A DNA stretch of 64,000 nucleotides from Terriglobia bacterium (GCA_020073245.1 JAIQFQ010000009.1:39703-103702); one strand, 5' to 3'; numbered from the stretch's first letter, positions 33,766 through 42,735 are shown. The notes: generated from the sequence alone by a model not told the origin. Program-made: numbers and translations.

Positions 33766-34244
33766 CCGTCGGGGGCCTTCCTTCTCGAGTCGAGCTTCCC
33801 GAAGCCACGGCCACCGAGGCCCTCGGTGCTCGCCTGGCGCCACTCCTGCGGCCTGGCGACCTGATCCTGCTGGAAGGACCTCTCGGGGCAGGGAAGACGA
33901 CCCTGGTCCGCGGGCTCGTGGCTGCCCTCGGGGGTGACGCCGCCGAGGTGTGCTCGCCGACGTTCGTGCTGTTGGAAAGCTATGCCTTGAGCGCGGGCGG
34001 CATTCGTCGTCTCCACCACGCCGACCTCTACCGGTTGCGCGGGCGGGGAAGCGCACCTCTCGACGAGGTGGGTCTCGGCGACGCGCTCGACGATCCGTGG
34101 GCGGTGACGGCGGTGGAGTGGCCCGAATCCTGGGCGTGGCTGGGCGGTCTTGCCCAGCGGGTCCTCCACGTGCGGCTCGACTACCGCAACGACGGCAGGT
34201 CTGCCCGGGTTGAGTGGCTCGACTCGCAGGAAGATGAAAGGTAA
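33762..34244 (+). CDS. tsaE: tRNA threonylcarbamoyladenosine biosynthesis ATPase TsaE
   Basis: The 160-residue ATPase is needed for t6A modification of tRNA. GTG 33762 overlaps the nnr stop. Walker A is LEGPLGAGKTTLVRGL near residue 40. The family motifs CSPTFVLLESY and HHADLYRL are present, as is AVTAVEWPE. The N terminus (VTVGGLPSRVELPEA) is a little longer than usual. TsaB, TsaC and TsaD are not in this window. Confidence 0.95.
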   Translation: MTVGGLPSRVELPEATATEALGARLAPLLRPGDLILLEGPLGAGKTTLVRGLVAALGGDAAEVCSPTFVLLESYALSAGGIRRLHHADLYRLRGRGSAPLDEVGLGDALDDPWAVTAVEWPESWAWLGGLAQRVLHVRLDYRNDGRSARVEWLDSQEDER

Positions 34245-34429
34245 GAAGGGAGAGGTCAAAGGGAGGACAAGACAATCCACGTAACTTCGAAATAGTGTCT
34301 TGTGTCTTCCTTTTGACCTTTTACCTTTGACGTTTGACCCTCTACTTCATTGAACCTTCGGACATTCGAACGTGCGAACCTGCGAACGTCGCCTGTCAGG
34401 CGTGAAGCAGCCGGTGATGGTGGTGCCGG
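34245..34429. repeat. Converging-gene spacer with long inverted short-word repeat
   Basis: The left arm GGTAAGAAGGGAGAGGTCAAAGGGAGGACAAGACA faces TGTCTTGTGTCTTCCTTTTGACCTTTTACC. The arms pair across ~25 bases and could end both the tsaE and pilT transcripts. After it, CGAACGTG CGAACCTG CGAACGTC is an 8-nt tandem repeat. No gene. Confidence 0.65.
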
Positions 34430-35890
34430 TTAGCGCTTGAAGAACCCGGTCTGCGGCTTCTCGGGGGCCGCCTTGGCCCCTCCCGCGAGTTGCTGGTTCA
34501 GCTCGCGGATGCGCTCGTTCAGCTTCTCGATGCGCCCTTCCGCATCGCGCGTCTGCCGGTCTTTCTCGACCCGGGCCGCTTCGAGCTGGTTGCGGAGCTC
34601 GGCGGCGGTCGTGTTGGTGGTGGCCATCTCCTGTCTCATGGTGGCAACCTGGCCCTCGAGCTGGGCGATGAGCTCGTCCTTCTCGAGCGTGCGCTGCCGC
34701 CACCGCTCTTCCTGCTCCTCGTAAAGGTGTTTGATCTCCATGAGCTCGACGATGCTCGCAAAGTCGGCGGGCGATGGTGCCATTGTGCCCTCCCGCTGCG
34801 CTTCCTCGATGCTGGGAAAGAGCTTGCGCAGCTTCAGCGACAGGTCGTCCGGGTCGTTCGACCTCTCCCGGGCCACGTCGTAGGTGATGACCCCGTTCGC
34901 GAGCAACGCGACGAGGCTCTGGTTCATGCTCTGCATGCGGAAGTAGGCGACCGAGTTCTCGATCTCTTCGTGGATCTCCTTGATCTCGCCGTGCTCGATG
35001 TGGGTGGAGATCTTGGGGGAGTGGGTGAGGATTTCGACGGCGGCCACGAGTCCCTGACCGTCGGCGCGGTTCACCAGCTGCATCGACGCGACGGCCCGCA
35101 GCACCTGGGCGAGCTGGGAGCGCACTTGCCCCTGCTGGTCGGGCGGGAACAGATCGATGACGCGGTCGATCGTCTGGCTGGCGTTGTTGGTGTGGAGGGT
35201 GGAGAAGACGAGGTGGCCTGTCTCGGCCGCGGTGATCACGGTGGAGACGGTGTCAAGGTCGCGCATCTCGCCGACCATGATGACGTCCGGGTCCTGGCGC
35301 ATCGTGTTGCGCAGCGCGTCGTGGAAACCGGGCGTGTCGGTGCCGACCTCGCGCTGAGAGATCGTCGCCATGTGATCGGTGAAGAGAAACTCGATGGGGT
35401 CCTCGATCGTGACGATGTGGCACGGCCTCGTCCGGGCGATGTCCTGAATGATCGCGGCGAGGGTCGTGGACTTGCCGGATCCCGTGGGCCCGGTGATCAG
35501 CACGAGACCGGCAGGCAGTGCGGCGAAGCTCGCCACCACGTCGGGAAGCAGCAACTCCTCGTAGTTCTTGATTTCGAACGGGATGCGGCGAAAGACGGCG
35601 GCGATCGAGCCGCGCTGCTGATAGAAGTTGCAGCGGAAGCGAGCGACGCCCGCCACGCCGTAGCCGATGTCGACCGATTGGAACTCCTCGAACTTCTTGC
35701 GTTGCAAGGGAGTGAGGAGTGGCATCACCATGTCCTCGATGTCCTTCGGCTTGAGAGCGACTGACTTGATCGGCACGAGCTTGCCCTGCAGCCGGAGCAG
35801 CGGAGGACGCGTGGGCTTCAGGTGAAGGTCAGACGCGCCCTTCTTCGTCATGAACTTGAGCAGGTCGTCCAAGCCCAGCGGCGCGTCCAT
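34430..35890 (-). CDS. PilT-like twitching motility ATPase with C-terminal coiled coil
   Basis: The 486-residue hexameric ATPase retracts type IV pili or drives related machinery. The N-terminal domain (LLKFMTKKGASDLHLKPTRPP) is of the PilT/PilU type. Walker A is GPTGSGKST near residue 133, the Asp box VIMVGEMRDLDT and the His box LVFSTLHTNNASQ follow. Normal PilT ends near residue 370. Here an extra ~110 residues of charged coiled coil (ELIAQLEGQVATMRQEM) end with GFFKR. No other pilus gene is adjacent. It follows the CCA-transferase gene by 32 bases, so it may share its transcript. Confidence 0.92.
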   Translation of the reverse strand: MDAPLGLDDLLKFMTKKGASDLHLKPTRPPLLRLQGKLVPIKSVALKPKDIEDMVMPLLTPLQRKKFEEFQSVDIGYGVAGVARFRCNFYQQRGSIAAVFRRIPFEIKNYEELLLPDVVASFAALPAGLVLITGPTGSGKSTTLAAIIQDIARTRPCHIVTIEDPIEFLFTDHMATISQREVGTDTPGFHDALRNTMRQDPDVIMVGEMRDLDTVSTVITAAETGHLVFSTLHTNNASQTIDRVIDLFPPDQQGQVRSQLAQVLRAVASMQLVNRADGQGLVAAVEILTHSPKISTHIEHGEIKEIHEEIENSVAYFRMQSMNQSLVALLANGVITYDVARERSNDPDDLSLKLRKLFPSIEEAQREGTMAPSPADFASIVELMEIKHLYEEQEERWRQRTLEKDELIAQLEGQVATMRQEMATTNTTAAELRNQLEAARVEKDRQTRDAEGRIEKLNERIRELNQQLAGGAKAAPEKPQTGFFKR

Positions 35891-35922
35891 GACATGAATC
35901 TAGCATCGCGCGGCGATGCCGG

Positions 35923-37170
35923 TCAACGAACGGTGCGGCTCAGCAGGAATCGGCGCGCCTGGCTCCGGGTGCGCGCCTCGCCGCGCGCCTGGGCCGCACG
36001 GAGCGCCAGGACAGCCTCGGACCGCGCCTCACCCGGCGCCAGGCCGAGGAGTTCCGCGACCTCATCGCCGTTCAGGAGTGCAGGCCGGGCATCGAACCGC
36101 CGGTGCCACTGCAGGAACGCCCTGGCCGCGCCGCCGATGGGCGCTCCGCCGAGATTGGCCCGGGCGACCACCCAGGCCATGGCCGGCTCCACCAGCTCAC
36201 CGGCGCGGGCGGCAAGCTCCCTGGCGGTGCTGGAGTCGCGGCTCAGCAGGATCTGCAGCCGCTCCCCAAGGGCAGCGGCCTCCACCGCACGGCGTGCGGC
36301 ACGGGCAGGCCACCCGATCGCGGCCAGCGCCGTGGCCGCGGGGTCCGGCTGCCAGGTCCCCGGAAACCCGGCAGAGGGCGCGGCCAGCAAAGCGGCCGCG
36401 ACCTCACGTGCACCACGGGCCAGGCCGCCTCGGCCTGATCTTCGCAACGTTTGCAGAGCACCGGCCAGAAGAGCCACGTCACCCGCGTGACCGTAGCCTT
36501 CCCACGCAGGCACGAGCAGCTGGAGGATCCCGAGACGTGCCGCTGCCGAGAGCGCGCGTGGGACCGCAGGGCCGGCAAGCAGCCTACGGAACTCTTCGCA
36601 GACACGTTCGGCGGCAACCGTCCGGAGGCCGCGGGCGGCTCCCCGCAGCAGGAGTTCGCTCTCGGAGGTGAGGCGCAGGCGCGGATGCGTGGCCAGAAGG
36701 CGGACACCGCGCAGCACGCGTAGCGGATCGTCGAACAGGTTCTCCGGGCGGACGACACGGATGCGGCCTGCGGCCAGGTCGTCGAGGCCCCCCACGAGGT
36801 CCAGCAGCGGCCCGCGGGGCAGGCGCCAGAAGAGCGCATTGATCGTGAAGTCCCTTCGGAAGATATCCTGCTCGAGACCGCCGGTGATGCCCCAGACATC
36901 GACCTGAGGGTGGCCTCCTGCCACCCGCCAGGTCGCGAGGGGGGGTCGTCCGAGCGGAAAGCAACGGCCGCCGACCAACTCTGCGAGGGCGACAGCGGCG
37001 GCCTGTGGGTCGCCCGTGACCGAAAGATCGAGATCCCGCGTCGGGAGGCCCAGGAGACGGTCGCGCAGTGAGCCGCCTGTCAGGAAGAGTTGACCGCCGC
37101 CCGCGAGCGGGGCGAGCTTCCGCAAGGCGACGGAAGCGAGGAGCCGGCGGGCGGCCTCGGGGCCGGTCAC
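35923..37170 (-). CDS. tRNA CCA-adding enzyme / poly(A) polymerase family
   Basis: The 415-residue class II nucleotidyltransferase adds CCA to tRNA 3' ends or poly(A) to RNA. GTG 37170 overlaps the kinase stop (GTGA). The head domain shows LFLTGGSLRDRLLGLPTRDLDLSVTG, whose GGxxRD and DxD are the catalytic features, and RRDFTINALFW. The neck motif FDDPLRVLRGVRLLATHPRLRL follows, and the C-terminal half is helical and Ala/Arg-rich. No HD domain is visible. Which of the two activities it has cannot be read here. It sits in an unexpected operon with a kinase and PilT. Confidence 0.85.
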   Translation of the reverse strand: MTGPEAARRLLASVALRKLAPLAGGGQLFLTGGSLRDRLLGLPTRDLDLSVTGDPQAAAVALAELVGGRCFPLGRPPLATWRVAGGHPQVDVWGITGGLEQDIFRRDFTINALFWRLPRGPLLDLVGGLDDLAAGRIRVVRPENLFDDPLRVLRGVRLLATHPRLRLTSESELLLRGAARGLRTVAAERVCEEFRRLLAGPAVPRALSAAARLGILQLLVPAWEGYGHAGDVALLAGALQTLRRSGRGGLARGAREVAAALLAAPSAGFPGTWQPDPAATALAAIGWPARAARRAVEAAALGERLQILLSRDSSTARELAARAGELVEPAMAWVVARANLGGAPIGGAARAFLQWHRRFDARPALLNGDEVAELLGLAPGEARSEAVLALRAAQARGEARTRSQARRFLLSRTVR

Positions 37171-38861
37171 CCCTCGCCCGTCCAGAGCGGAAGCTCGACG
37201 AAGAAGCGGCTCCCCGTGCCGGCCTGACTCTCGGCCCACACCCGGCCGCCCATCGCGAAGACGAGTCTGCGCACGATGGCCAGTCCAAGGCCAGAGCCGT
37301 CGGAGAGGTTGTTGCCGGGGACCCGGACGAACTCCTCGAAGATGTGGGGCAGCGAGGCGGCCGGAATGCCGACTCCGGTGTCGCAAACGGACACAACCGC
37401 ATGGTCGTCACCGGACTGCACGGCCACCGTCACGGCCCCGGGCGGGTGGGTGTACTTGAGCCCGTTCTCCAGCAGGTTGCGCAAGATCTGCCGGAGACGT
37501 TCGTCGTCGGCACGCACCAGGACTTCGGCCACATCGTCGTGCCTGAGGGTGACTTGCGCGGCAAGCGCCAGGGGCTCCAACTCGTCGATCACGGCATCGA
37601 TCGCGGTCCGGATCGAAACAGGGCCCAGGGACAGCGGAAGATGGCCGCTTCCGAGGGCCGCGAGATCGAGCAACTCCTCTGTGAGACGCTGCAGGCGCTT
37701 CGCGCCGTGGGCCGCGGCCCGGACAAACTCGAGCTGCTGCTCCGAGAGTCCCGCCGCGAGGTCGTCGGAGAGCGCCTCGAGGTACGGACGCAGGATCGCC
37801 ACCGGTGTCTTGAGTTCGTGGGCGGCATCCGAGACGAACCGGTCCCGCACTCTGGCGTGTTCGGCCAAGAGAACGTTGGCCTTCTCGAGCTCACGCAGTT
37901 TCTCAGCCAGCGTGCGACGGATGGCACGCTCCCGCACACGACGCCGGGCCTCGGGGTGGGGCTCGAGCAGCACGAGGTGGCGGTCTCCCGGGAGGCTGGC
38001 GGACCAGCCAAGGACCTCCACCTCATCCTGTCCCCGGAGGAGCGCCGCCTCCCAGCGCGAGCCGTGCGTCTCCCACATCTGATCGGGGCGAAGCCGGAGG
38101 CGCGGCAACTCACCTGAGCCCGCGGGCTCGCGCTCGCGGAGGAGCCAGCGCGCACGCGCGTTCGTGCTCAGCACCTGACCGGACGCATCGAGGACGAGAG
38201 CGGGTAAGGGGAGGAGCCGAAGTTGCGTCGCCGCGGCGGTCTCGGGCGGTGCGGGCAGGCCGAGCTGGCTCGCGACCTCGGCCAGCGGAACACGCGACAG
38301 TCGGTGCAGCAGGAGGTGAGCCACGAGCGTCGCGAGGGCAAGGTGTTCGTCTCGAGCGGGTCGATAGAACGAGACCTTGAGGACGGCAGACTCTGCAGAG
38401 GGACTGGTCCTGAAGATAGGGTACGTAGCCAAGCTCTTCACGCCAGCCTTCTCGAGGACATCACGTGCCGTCCTCAGTTCGCCGGCCATTCCGACATCCG
38501 CCGCGACAAACGGTGTGCTGGTGCGACTGGTCTCGAGCAGCTCCGGGTAGCGATCGGAGTAGACGACGAGGTCATGGGTCTCGTGCTCCGCCGAACTGGC
38601 GAAGACGCGCCACGTGCCCGCCGTTTCGGGAACCAGGAGGGAGACCCGTCCCGGTGCGAGAGCGCGGGAGAGATGGGAGATCACAGCGCGGAGAACCGAC
38701 CCGACCATAGCACGGGCGACGAGGTCGACGGCGATCTCGCCGGCAACCTCAGTACCCTCGGGGGAGAGACGCGCACGGGCCTCGGCGCACAACGAACAAT
38801 CCGAGGGTTCCAACGAGGGGAACCATGTGGTGGCGGAGATCCCTTCTACCATCGGCTGCAC
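37167..38861 (-). CDS. Soluble GAF/PAS sensor histidine kinase
   Basis: The 564-residue kinase has no obvious membrane segment. Residues ~50-200 look like a GAF domain (LSRALAPGRVSLLVPETAGTW) and ~225-300 like a PAS-type region (LPALVLDASGQVLSTNARARWLL). The dimer/phospho-acceptor helix is FVSDAAHELKTPVAILRPYLEAL near residue 345. The ATPase domain has LRNLLENGLKYTH, DTGVGIPAASLPHIFEEF and GSGLGLAIVRRL. The start could also be ATG 38852. An extended -10-like TGTTAGACT lies just upstream. No response regulator is adjacent. Confidence 0.88.
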   Translation of the reverse strand: MQPMVEGISATTWFPSLEPSDCSLCAEARARLSPEGTEVAGEIAVDLVARAMVGSVLRAVISHLSRALAPGRVSLLVPETAGTWRVFASSAEHETHDLVVYSDRYPELLETSRTSTPFVAADVGMAGELRTARDVLEKAGVKSLATYPIFRTSPSAESAVLKVSFYRPARDEHLALATLVAHLLLHRLSRVPLAEVASQLGLPAPPETAAATQLRLLPLPALVLDASGQVLSTNARARWLLREREPAGSGELPRLRLRPDQMWETHGSRWEAALLRGQDEVEVLGWSASLPGDRHLVLLEPHPEARRRVRERAIRRTLAEKLRELEKANVLLAEHARVRDRFVSDAAHELKTPVAILRPYLEALSDDLAAGLSEQQLEFVRAAAHGAKRLQRLTEELLDLAALGSGHLPLSLGPVSIRTAIDAVIDELEPLALAAQVTLRHDDVAEVLVRADDERLRQILRNLLENGLKYTHPPGAVTVAVQSGDDHAVVSVCDTGVGIPAASLPHIFEEFVRVPGNNLSDGSGLGLAIVRRLVFAMGGRVWAESQAGTGSRFFVELPLWTGEG

Positions 38862-38876
38862 GCGCAGAACACGGTC

Positions 38877-38885
38877 AGTCTAACA
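38877..38885 (-). promoter_or_regulatory. Extended -10-like TGTTAGACT before the sensor kinase
   Basis: It fits TGnTAnnnT and lies 16-24 bases before the kinase start. The spacer is divergent with the amidase gene. Confidence 0.3.
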
Positions 38886-38963
38886 CCGAGTCGACCGGTC
38901 GTTCCGGCTTCGGGGGGCTGGGTCGGGGTGCTCGGGCGAGCCGGGAGCGGTTGCTCAGGAGCG

Positions 38964-38972
38964 TGCTAGTAT
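38964..38972 (+). promoter_or_regulatory. Extended -10-like TGCTAGTAT before the amidase gene
   Basis: It fits TGnTAnnnT, ~84 bases before the amidase GTG. A 14-codon ORF (MDVTERLLRLLARP, 39015-39059) between them ends in CGTGA, overlapping the amidase start codon, and could act as a leader. Confidence 0.35.
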
Positions 38973-39055
38973 CGAACCGGATTGCAGCGGGTACGGCCCC
39001 GAGGCGGGGTGGGGATGGATGTCACCGAACGGCTCCTGAGGCTCTTGGCGCGCCC

Positions 39056-40864
39056 GTGACCGCGGCGCCACTCATGCTCGCCGTTCTGCTTGCAACCGAT
39101 CACGCTGTGGTGGTTTCTCTGCCGGACGGCGAACGGGTCGAGTGGCGGCGCGGCGACGCGCCGCAGCTTCTCGTGCTCCCGCGCTCGGGCGAGGGATGGA
39201 CAAAGCTCGCCCTCAGGGTCACCGGCAGAAGCAAGAACGCCGTGGACCTTCGCTCCGCCAACGAGCCGGCGGTAACTCCCCTCACAGGCATTCGAGTGCG
39301 GGTACCGTGGCCGTTGCTCACGGGCGACCTGCGCCTTAAGTGCGTTCGCGCGCTCTTCCCCCGCGACCAGAGAACCGAATCCGGCTGGGAACACGAGATC
39401 CTGGCTCCCTGGGGTGGCGACGGGGAGTCATGGTGGGAGCTCGCCGAGTGGTTCTGTGGGGATGGCGGTCACTACCCTGCGATCCGGGAGGCGAACCCGG
39501 CGTTGGGGCTCTTTCCGCCGGCGGGGAGCCGAATCTTGATCCCAGGCACGCTCCTGCTGCCGGAGTTTGCGGGGTGTCCGGCGGTGGCCGCACGCGAAGC
39601 CATCCGGCGGACAGGTGAGCCGGCCCCGAGTCAGGCGCCGAGGGAAACGGCACGACCGGTGGTTCCGGTCCTCGAAGGTCGTCCTGCCTCGCCGGCGCCC
39701 CCGTCAGCGTCGAGGGAGCACGCGACACCGCCGGCTCAAGGAGCGGTCCAGGGAGCCGCTGGGCTGCGCTACGAGGACGGTGAGGCCGTCTACAACCTGC
39801 GTGCCGGTGAGGCTCTCTACTCCGCCGTGGTGGTACGGTTCACCGGTCAGCTGCATGCCGCGGACGTCAATTCCACGGCGCTGGAGATAGCTCGGAACTC
39901 CGGAATAAGCGACGTTACAACGATCCCAGTCGGCTACCCCGTCCGGGTTCCGTTTGACCTGCTGCTCCCTGAGTTCCTCCCGCCGGGTCACCCGCGGCGA
40001 GCGGCCTGGGAGAAGGACAGGGAGGAACTCGCCACCATCAAGCGGGTCATCCGCGCTGCGAATCTGAACGGGATACACGTCATCCTCGACGCCGGCCATG
40101 GCGGCGCCGACACCGGAGCGATCGCGGACGGCGTTTGGGAGAGCACATACGTCTACGACGTCATGAGCCGGGTCAAACGGGTCCTCGAGGAGCAAACCAA
40201 GGCCACCGTGTGGACGACGGTGCGGGATCCCGCGTTCACACCCTCGAACCTGCAGAGGGACGTCCTGCCCCAGACCCGGAGCCAGCGGCTGCTGGTCGAC
40301 CCCCCGTACGACCTCTCGGACCCGACGACAGGCGTCCACCTGCGCTGGGTCCTGACCAACTCGCTGTTGCAGGGGCTCACCCGGCAGAAGGTCAGCCCGG
40401 AGAGGATCGTGTTCGTCTCGATCCACGCCGACTCGCTGCACCCGGCTGTGCGAGGCATGATGGTGTACGTTCCATCGCGGTCGCTCCGGGGCTCGCGCGC
40501 CCCATGGCAGGAGGTTGCGTACCGATGCCGCGAAGCCCGCTCGCTGGCGGTTCCGCGCTACCCCCCGGTCTTCCGGTCTCGTGCGGAGGCGCTGTCGACC
40601 CAGCTTGGCGACGCGATCGTTCGGTCGGCCGGCCGGTTCTCTGTGCCTGTGCATCCCTATGAGCCAGTCCGGTCCTCGGTCCTGCGCGGCGGCTCGCGCT
40701 GGGTTCCCGCCGTGTTGCGGTACTCGCTGGTCCCGAGCTCGGTGCTGATCGAGATCTGCAACCTCAACAACGAGCAGGACCGACAGGCCCTCCTGACGTG
40801 GAGGTTCCGGGAAAAGCTCGCTCACTCCATCGCGGCCGGGCTGGCGGAGGGATTCTCGCGATGA
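39056..40864 (+). CDS. LysM N-acetylmuramoyl-L-alanine amidase (Amidase_3)
   Basis: The 602-residue secreted zinc amidase cleaves the amide bond between MurNAc and the stem peptide. The GTG start gives a hydrophobic segment APLMLAVLLATDHA; the track ORF begins inside the opposite-strand kinase. Residues ~240-290 form a LysM-type repeat (YNLRAGEALYSAVVVRFTG). The catalytic domain from ~345 has VILDAGHGGADTGAIA, a Glu in DGVWESTYVYD, SIHADSLHPAVRG and the distal VLIEICNLNNEQD. A Pro/Ala-rich linker precedes the catalytic domain. The stop overlaps the transporter ATG (ATGA). Confidence 0.88.
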   Translation: MTAAPLMLAVLLATDHAVVVSLPDGERVEWRRGDAPQLLVLPRSGEGWTKLALRVTGRSKNAVDLRSANEPAVTPLTGIRVRVPWPLLTGDLRLKCVRALFPRDQRTESGWEHEILAPWGGDGESWWELAEWFCGDGGHYPAIREANPALGLFPPAGSRILIPGTLLLPEFAGCPAVAAREAIRRTGEPAPSQAPRETARPVVPVLEGRPASPAPPSASREHATPPAQGAVQGAAGLRYEDGEAVYNLRAGEALYSAVVVRFTGQLHAADVNSTALEIARNSGISDVTTIPVGYPVRVPFDLLLPEFLPPGHPRRAAWEKDREELATIKRVIRAANLNGIHVILDAGHGGADTGAIADGVWESTYVYDVMSRVKRVLEEQTKATVWTTVRDPAFTPSNLQRDVLPQTRSQRLLVDPPYDLSDPTTGVHLRWVLTNSLLQGLTRQKVSPERIVFVSIHADSLHPAVRGMMVYVPSRSLRGSRAPWQEVAYRCREARSLAVPRYPPVFRSRAEALSTQLGDAIVRSAGRFSVPVHPYEPVRSSVLRGGSRWVPAVLRYSLVPSSVLIEICNLNNEQDRQALLTWRFREKLAHSIAAGLAEGFSR

Positions 40865-41721
40865 GCTGGAGGACGCTCGCCGGCCTGGCTGCGGCGGTGG
40901 TCGCGGTGTCCTTCGGCGCCCCGCTGGCCCGCGTGACCGACGCGGCGCCACTCGCGGTGGCGATGTGGCGGATGACCCTCTCCACGGCAATCCTGCTTCC
41001 GGCCGTGACGCTCGGAGGCGGTTGGCGTGTGACGGCCCAGCACCGGCCGGCGGCACTGCTGGCCGGAGTCTTGCTCGGGATGCACTTCGGCCTTTGGATC
41101 CCTTCGCTCTGGTTGACGAGTGTCTCGGCCTCTGTCGTGCTGGTCACGACGGGCCCGTTGTGGGTGCTGCTGCTTTCGCCTCGGTTCCTTGGGTCGCCGA
41201 TCCTTGGCCGCAACCTGGCGAGCTTCCTCCTGGCGCTCGGAGGCGTCGTGATCATCGTGGGAGGCGACTTCACGCTCTCGCCGAAGGCGCTGTTGGGCGA
41301 TGTAATGGCCCTGACCGCGGCGGGGTGCATGGCGGGGTACCTTGTCGTGGGCAAGAGGCTGCGCACCGAGGTTCCCCTCGCCAGCTACCTCGCAGCGGTG
41401 TACGGGGGCGCGACCGTGGTTCTGATCGCCGCGGTAGCGCTCCTTGGCGTCGCTCCGTGGCCCGCCTCGCGAGGCGCCTGGCTACCACTGGTCGGAATGG
41501 CCATCGGCCCCACACTGACGGGTCACTCGCTCCTGAACTGGGCGCTGGCGCACACCCAGGCGTACCGGGTGAACCTCGCCGTGCTGCTGGAACCTGTGCT
41601 CGCTTCGTTCTGGACGTGGCTCTTCGTGGGCGAGGTGCCTCCGCTCCACGTGGTGCCAGGAGCGGCGCTCGTTCTCGGGGCTGTGGCCCTCGAATATCTG
41701 CCTGCCGTGAGGCGGGCGTGA
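40861..41721 (+). CDS. EamA/DMT-family transporter
   Basis: The 286-residue membrane protein has ten helices in two EamA halves, starting MSWRTLAGLAAAVVAVSFGAPLARVTDAAPLAVAMWRM; the second half starts KALLGDVMALTAAGCMAGYLVVG. Conserved GGVVIIVGGD and EPVLASFWTWLFVGE residues fit the drug/metabolite transporter superfamily. Start and stop overlap (ATGA) couples it to the amidase. The substrate is unknown. The next gene is 66 bases beyond its end, on the opposite strand. Confidence 0.9.
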   Translation: MSWRTLAGLAAAVVAVSFGAPLARVTDAAPLAVAMWRMTLSTAILLPAVTLGGGWRVTAQHRPAALLAGVLLGMHFGLWIPSLWLTSVSASVVLVTTGPLWVLLLSPRFLGSPILGRNLASFLLALGGVVIIVGGDFTLSPKALLGDVMALTAAGCMAGYLVVGKRLRTEVPLASYLAAVYGGATVVLIAAVALLGVAPWPASRGAWLPLVGMAIGPTLTGHSLLNWALAHTQAYRVNLAVLLEPVLASFWTWLFVGEVPPLHVVPGAALVLGAVALEYLPAVRRA

Positions 41722-41787
41722 CCCCGAAACGACCGAAAGAGATCGGCGCCGCTGGGCTGCCGTTCGAGTTCTCCGGCGCGCTGGCGC

Positions 41788-42171
41788 CTAGTGGATTGAG
41801 AAGTTGAAGCTCGCGAGTACCTTGCCGCTTGCGTCCCGGGCTTCGAGCCGCCACGGACCCGTCATGTCCCTTGACACCGTGACGGTTGACCACACTTTGT
41901 AGTGAACTGCCTTGATCGGCAGGTCGACGCGCCCGAGGAACCTATCCTTATGGAACCAGTAGTGGACGATCTTGTCGGTGACGTTGGCAACCTGTGAGAA
42001 ACCGTAGATCTTCCCGACTTCGACAGGGAACGTCGTATTGCCGCCCTCGCAGTTGCCTTTGGGGGTGATGGAGGTGCAGACGGCGGCAGTGGCGCTGGGG
42101 GCCTCCTGGCCCAAAGCCGGGAGCGCGAAGGTGATCAAGAGCAGGGCAAGGCAGGAATACGCAGATCTCAT
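41788..42171 (-). CDS. DUF2914-domain secreted protein
   Basis: The 127-residue protein has signal peptide LALLLITFALPALG, then a domain recognised by VHYWFHKDRFLGRVDLPIKA...VWSTVTVS...GPWRLEARDASGKVLASFNF. These are the DUF2914 features: a Trp/His-rich start, a mid Trp and a GxW...G final strand. It is a paralogue of the next gene (42249-42629), 77 bases away. The family's role is unknown. CTSITPKGNCEGGN has two Cys that may form a disulfide. Being small and periplasmic, it could bind an envelope partner; that is inference. Confidence 0.8.
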   Translation of the reverse strand: MRSAYSCLALLLITFALPALGQEAPSATAAVCTSITPKGNCEGGNTTFPVEVGKIYGFSQVANVTDKIVHYWFHKDRFLGRVDLPIKAVHYKVWSTVTVSRDMTGPWRLEARDASGKVLASFNFSIH

Positions 42172-42248
42172 CTTTTACCCCCTTCCAAGGCCATGCTAGC
42201 GCAACTCGGCCCGGAGCGGGTAGCGCTACCGGTGGTTCCCCGCGCCTT

Positions 42249-42629
42249 TCACCTGATCGCGAACTTCACGGTTGCGAGGACCGCCCCTGCCTTGTCGCGT
42301 ACTTCGACGTGCCAGTCTCCGGTCATGGCCGGCGGTATGTTCTTGGCCGACCACGTGCGCCAGCGCGCCGCCTTGACCGGCAGCTCCATCGTCCTTACTT
42401 CCTTGGCGCCGTGAAACCAGGCGTGGACGACGGTTCCCGAGCCGCCGATCACCTCGGTGAAGCAGTAGAGCTCGCCGACAGTGGCGGGGAAGGAGTCGCC
42501 CTCGCCCACCGGAGCCCGATCCTTCACCGCCGTGCATACCTTGGCGGTCACCTTGGGTTGGTCGGCCGCGATCAGCGGTCCCGTTACGACCAGGGCAATC
42601 AGGGCCACCAGAACGACGGTCCGTTTCAT
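42249..42629 (-). CDS. DUF2914-domain secreted protein (paralogue)
   Basis: The 126-residue protein has signal peptide VVLVALIALVVTGPLIA. The domain is VVHAWFHGAKEVRTMELPVKAARWRTWSAKN...GDWHVEVRDKAGAVLATVKF. It has the same core as the downstream neighbour but differs in most surface residues, so the pair is an old duplication. Both have a paired-Cys region (KVCTAV...GELYCF). It starts at ATG 42629 with GGAGG and is divergent from pyrR. Confidence 0.8.
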   Translation of the reverse strand: MKRTVVLVALIALVVTGPLIAADQPKVTAKVCTAVKDRAPVGEGDSFPATVGELYCFTEVIGGSGTVVHAWFHGAKEVRTMELPVKAARWRTWSAKNIPPAMTGDWHVEVRDKAGAVLATVKFAIR

Positions 42630-42683
42630 CTCTCGTTCCTCCGAATTGCGATCATCTTACATCACGGCTTTGCGCGCAGCGTA

Positions 42684-42692
42684 TGCTACGAT
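42684..42692 (+). promoter_or_regulatory. Extended -10-like TGCTACGAT before pyrR
   Basis: It fits TGnTAnnnT. The distance to the pyrR ATG is 44 bases. No attenuator-like terminator hairpin is visible in the leader. Confidence 0.4.
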
Positions 42693-42735
42693 GAGCCCCC
42701 GATGCGAAGCGGTTCAAAGGCCTGGAGGAGTTCCC

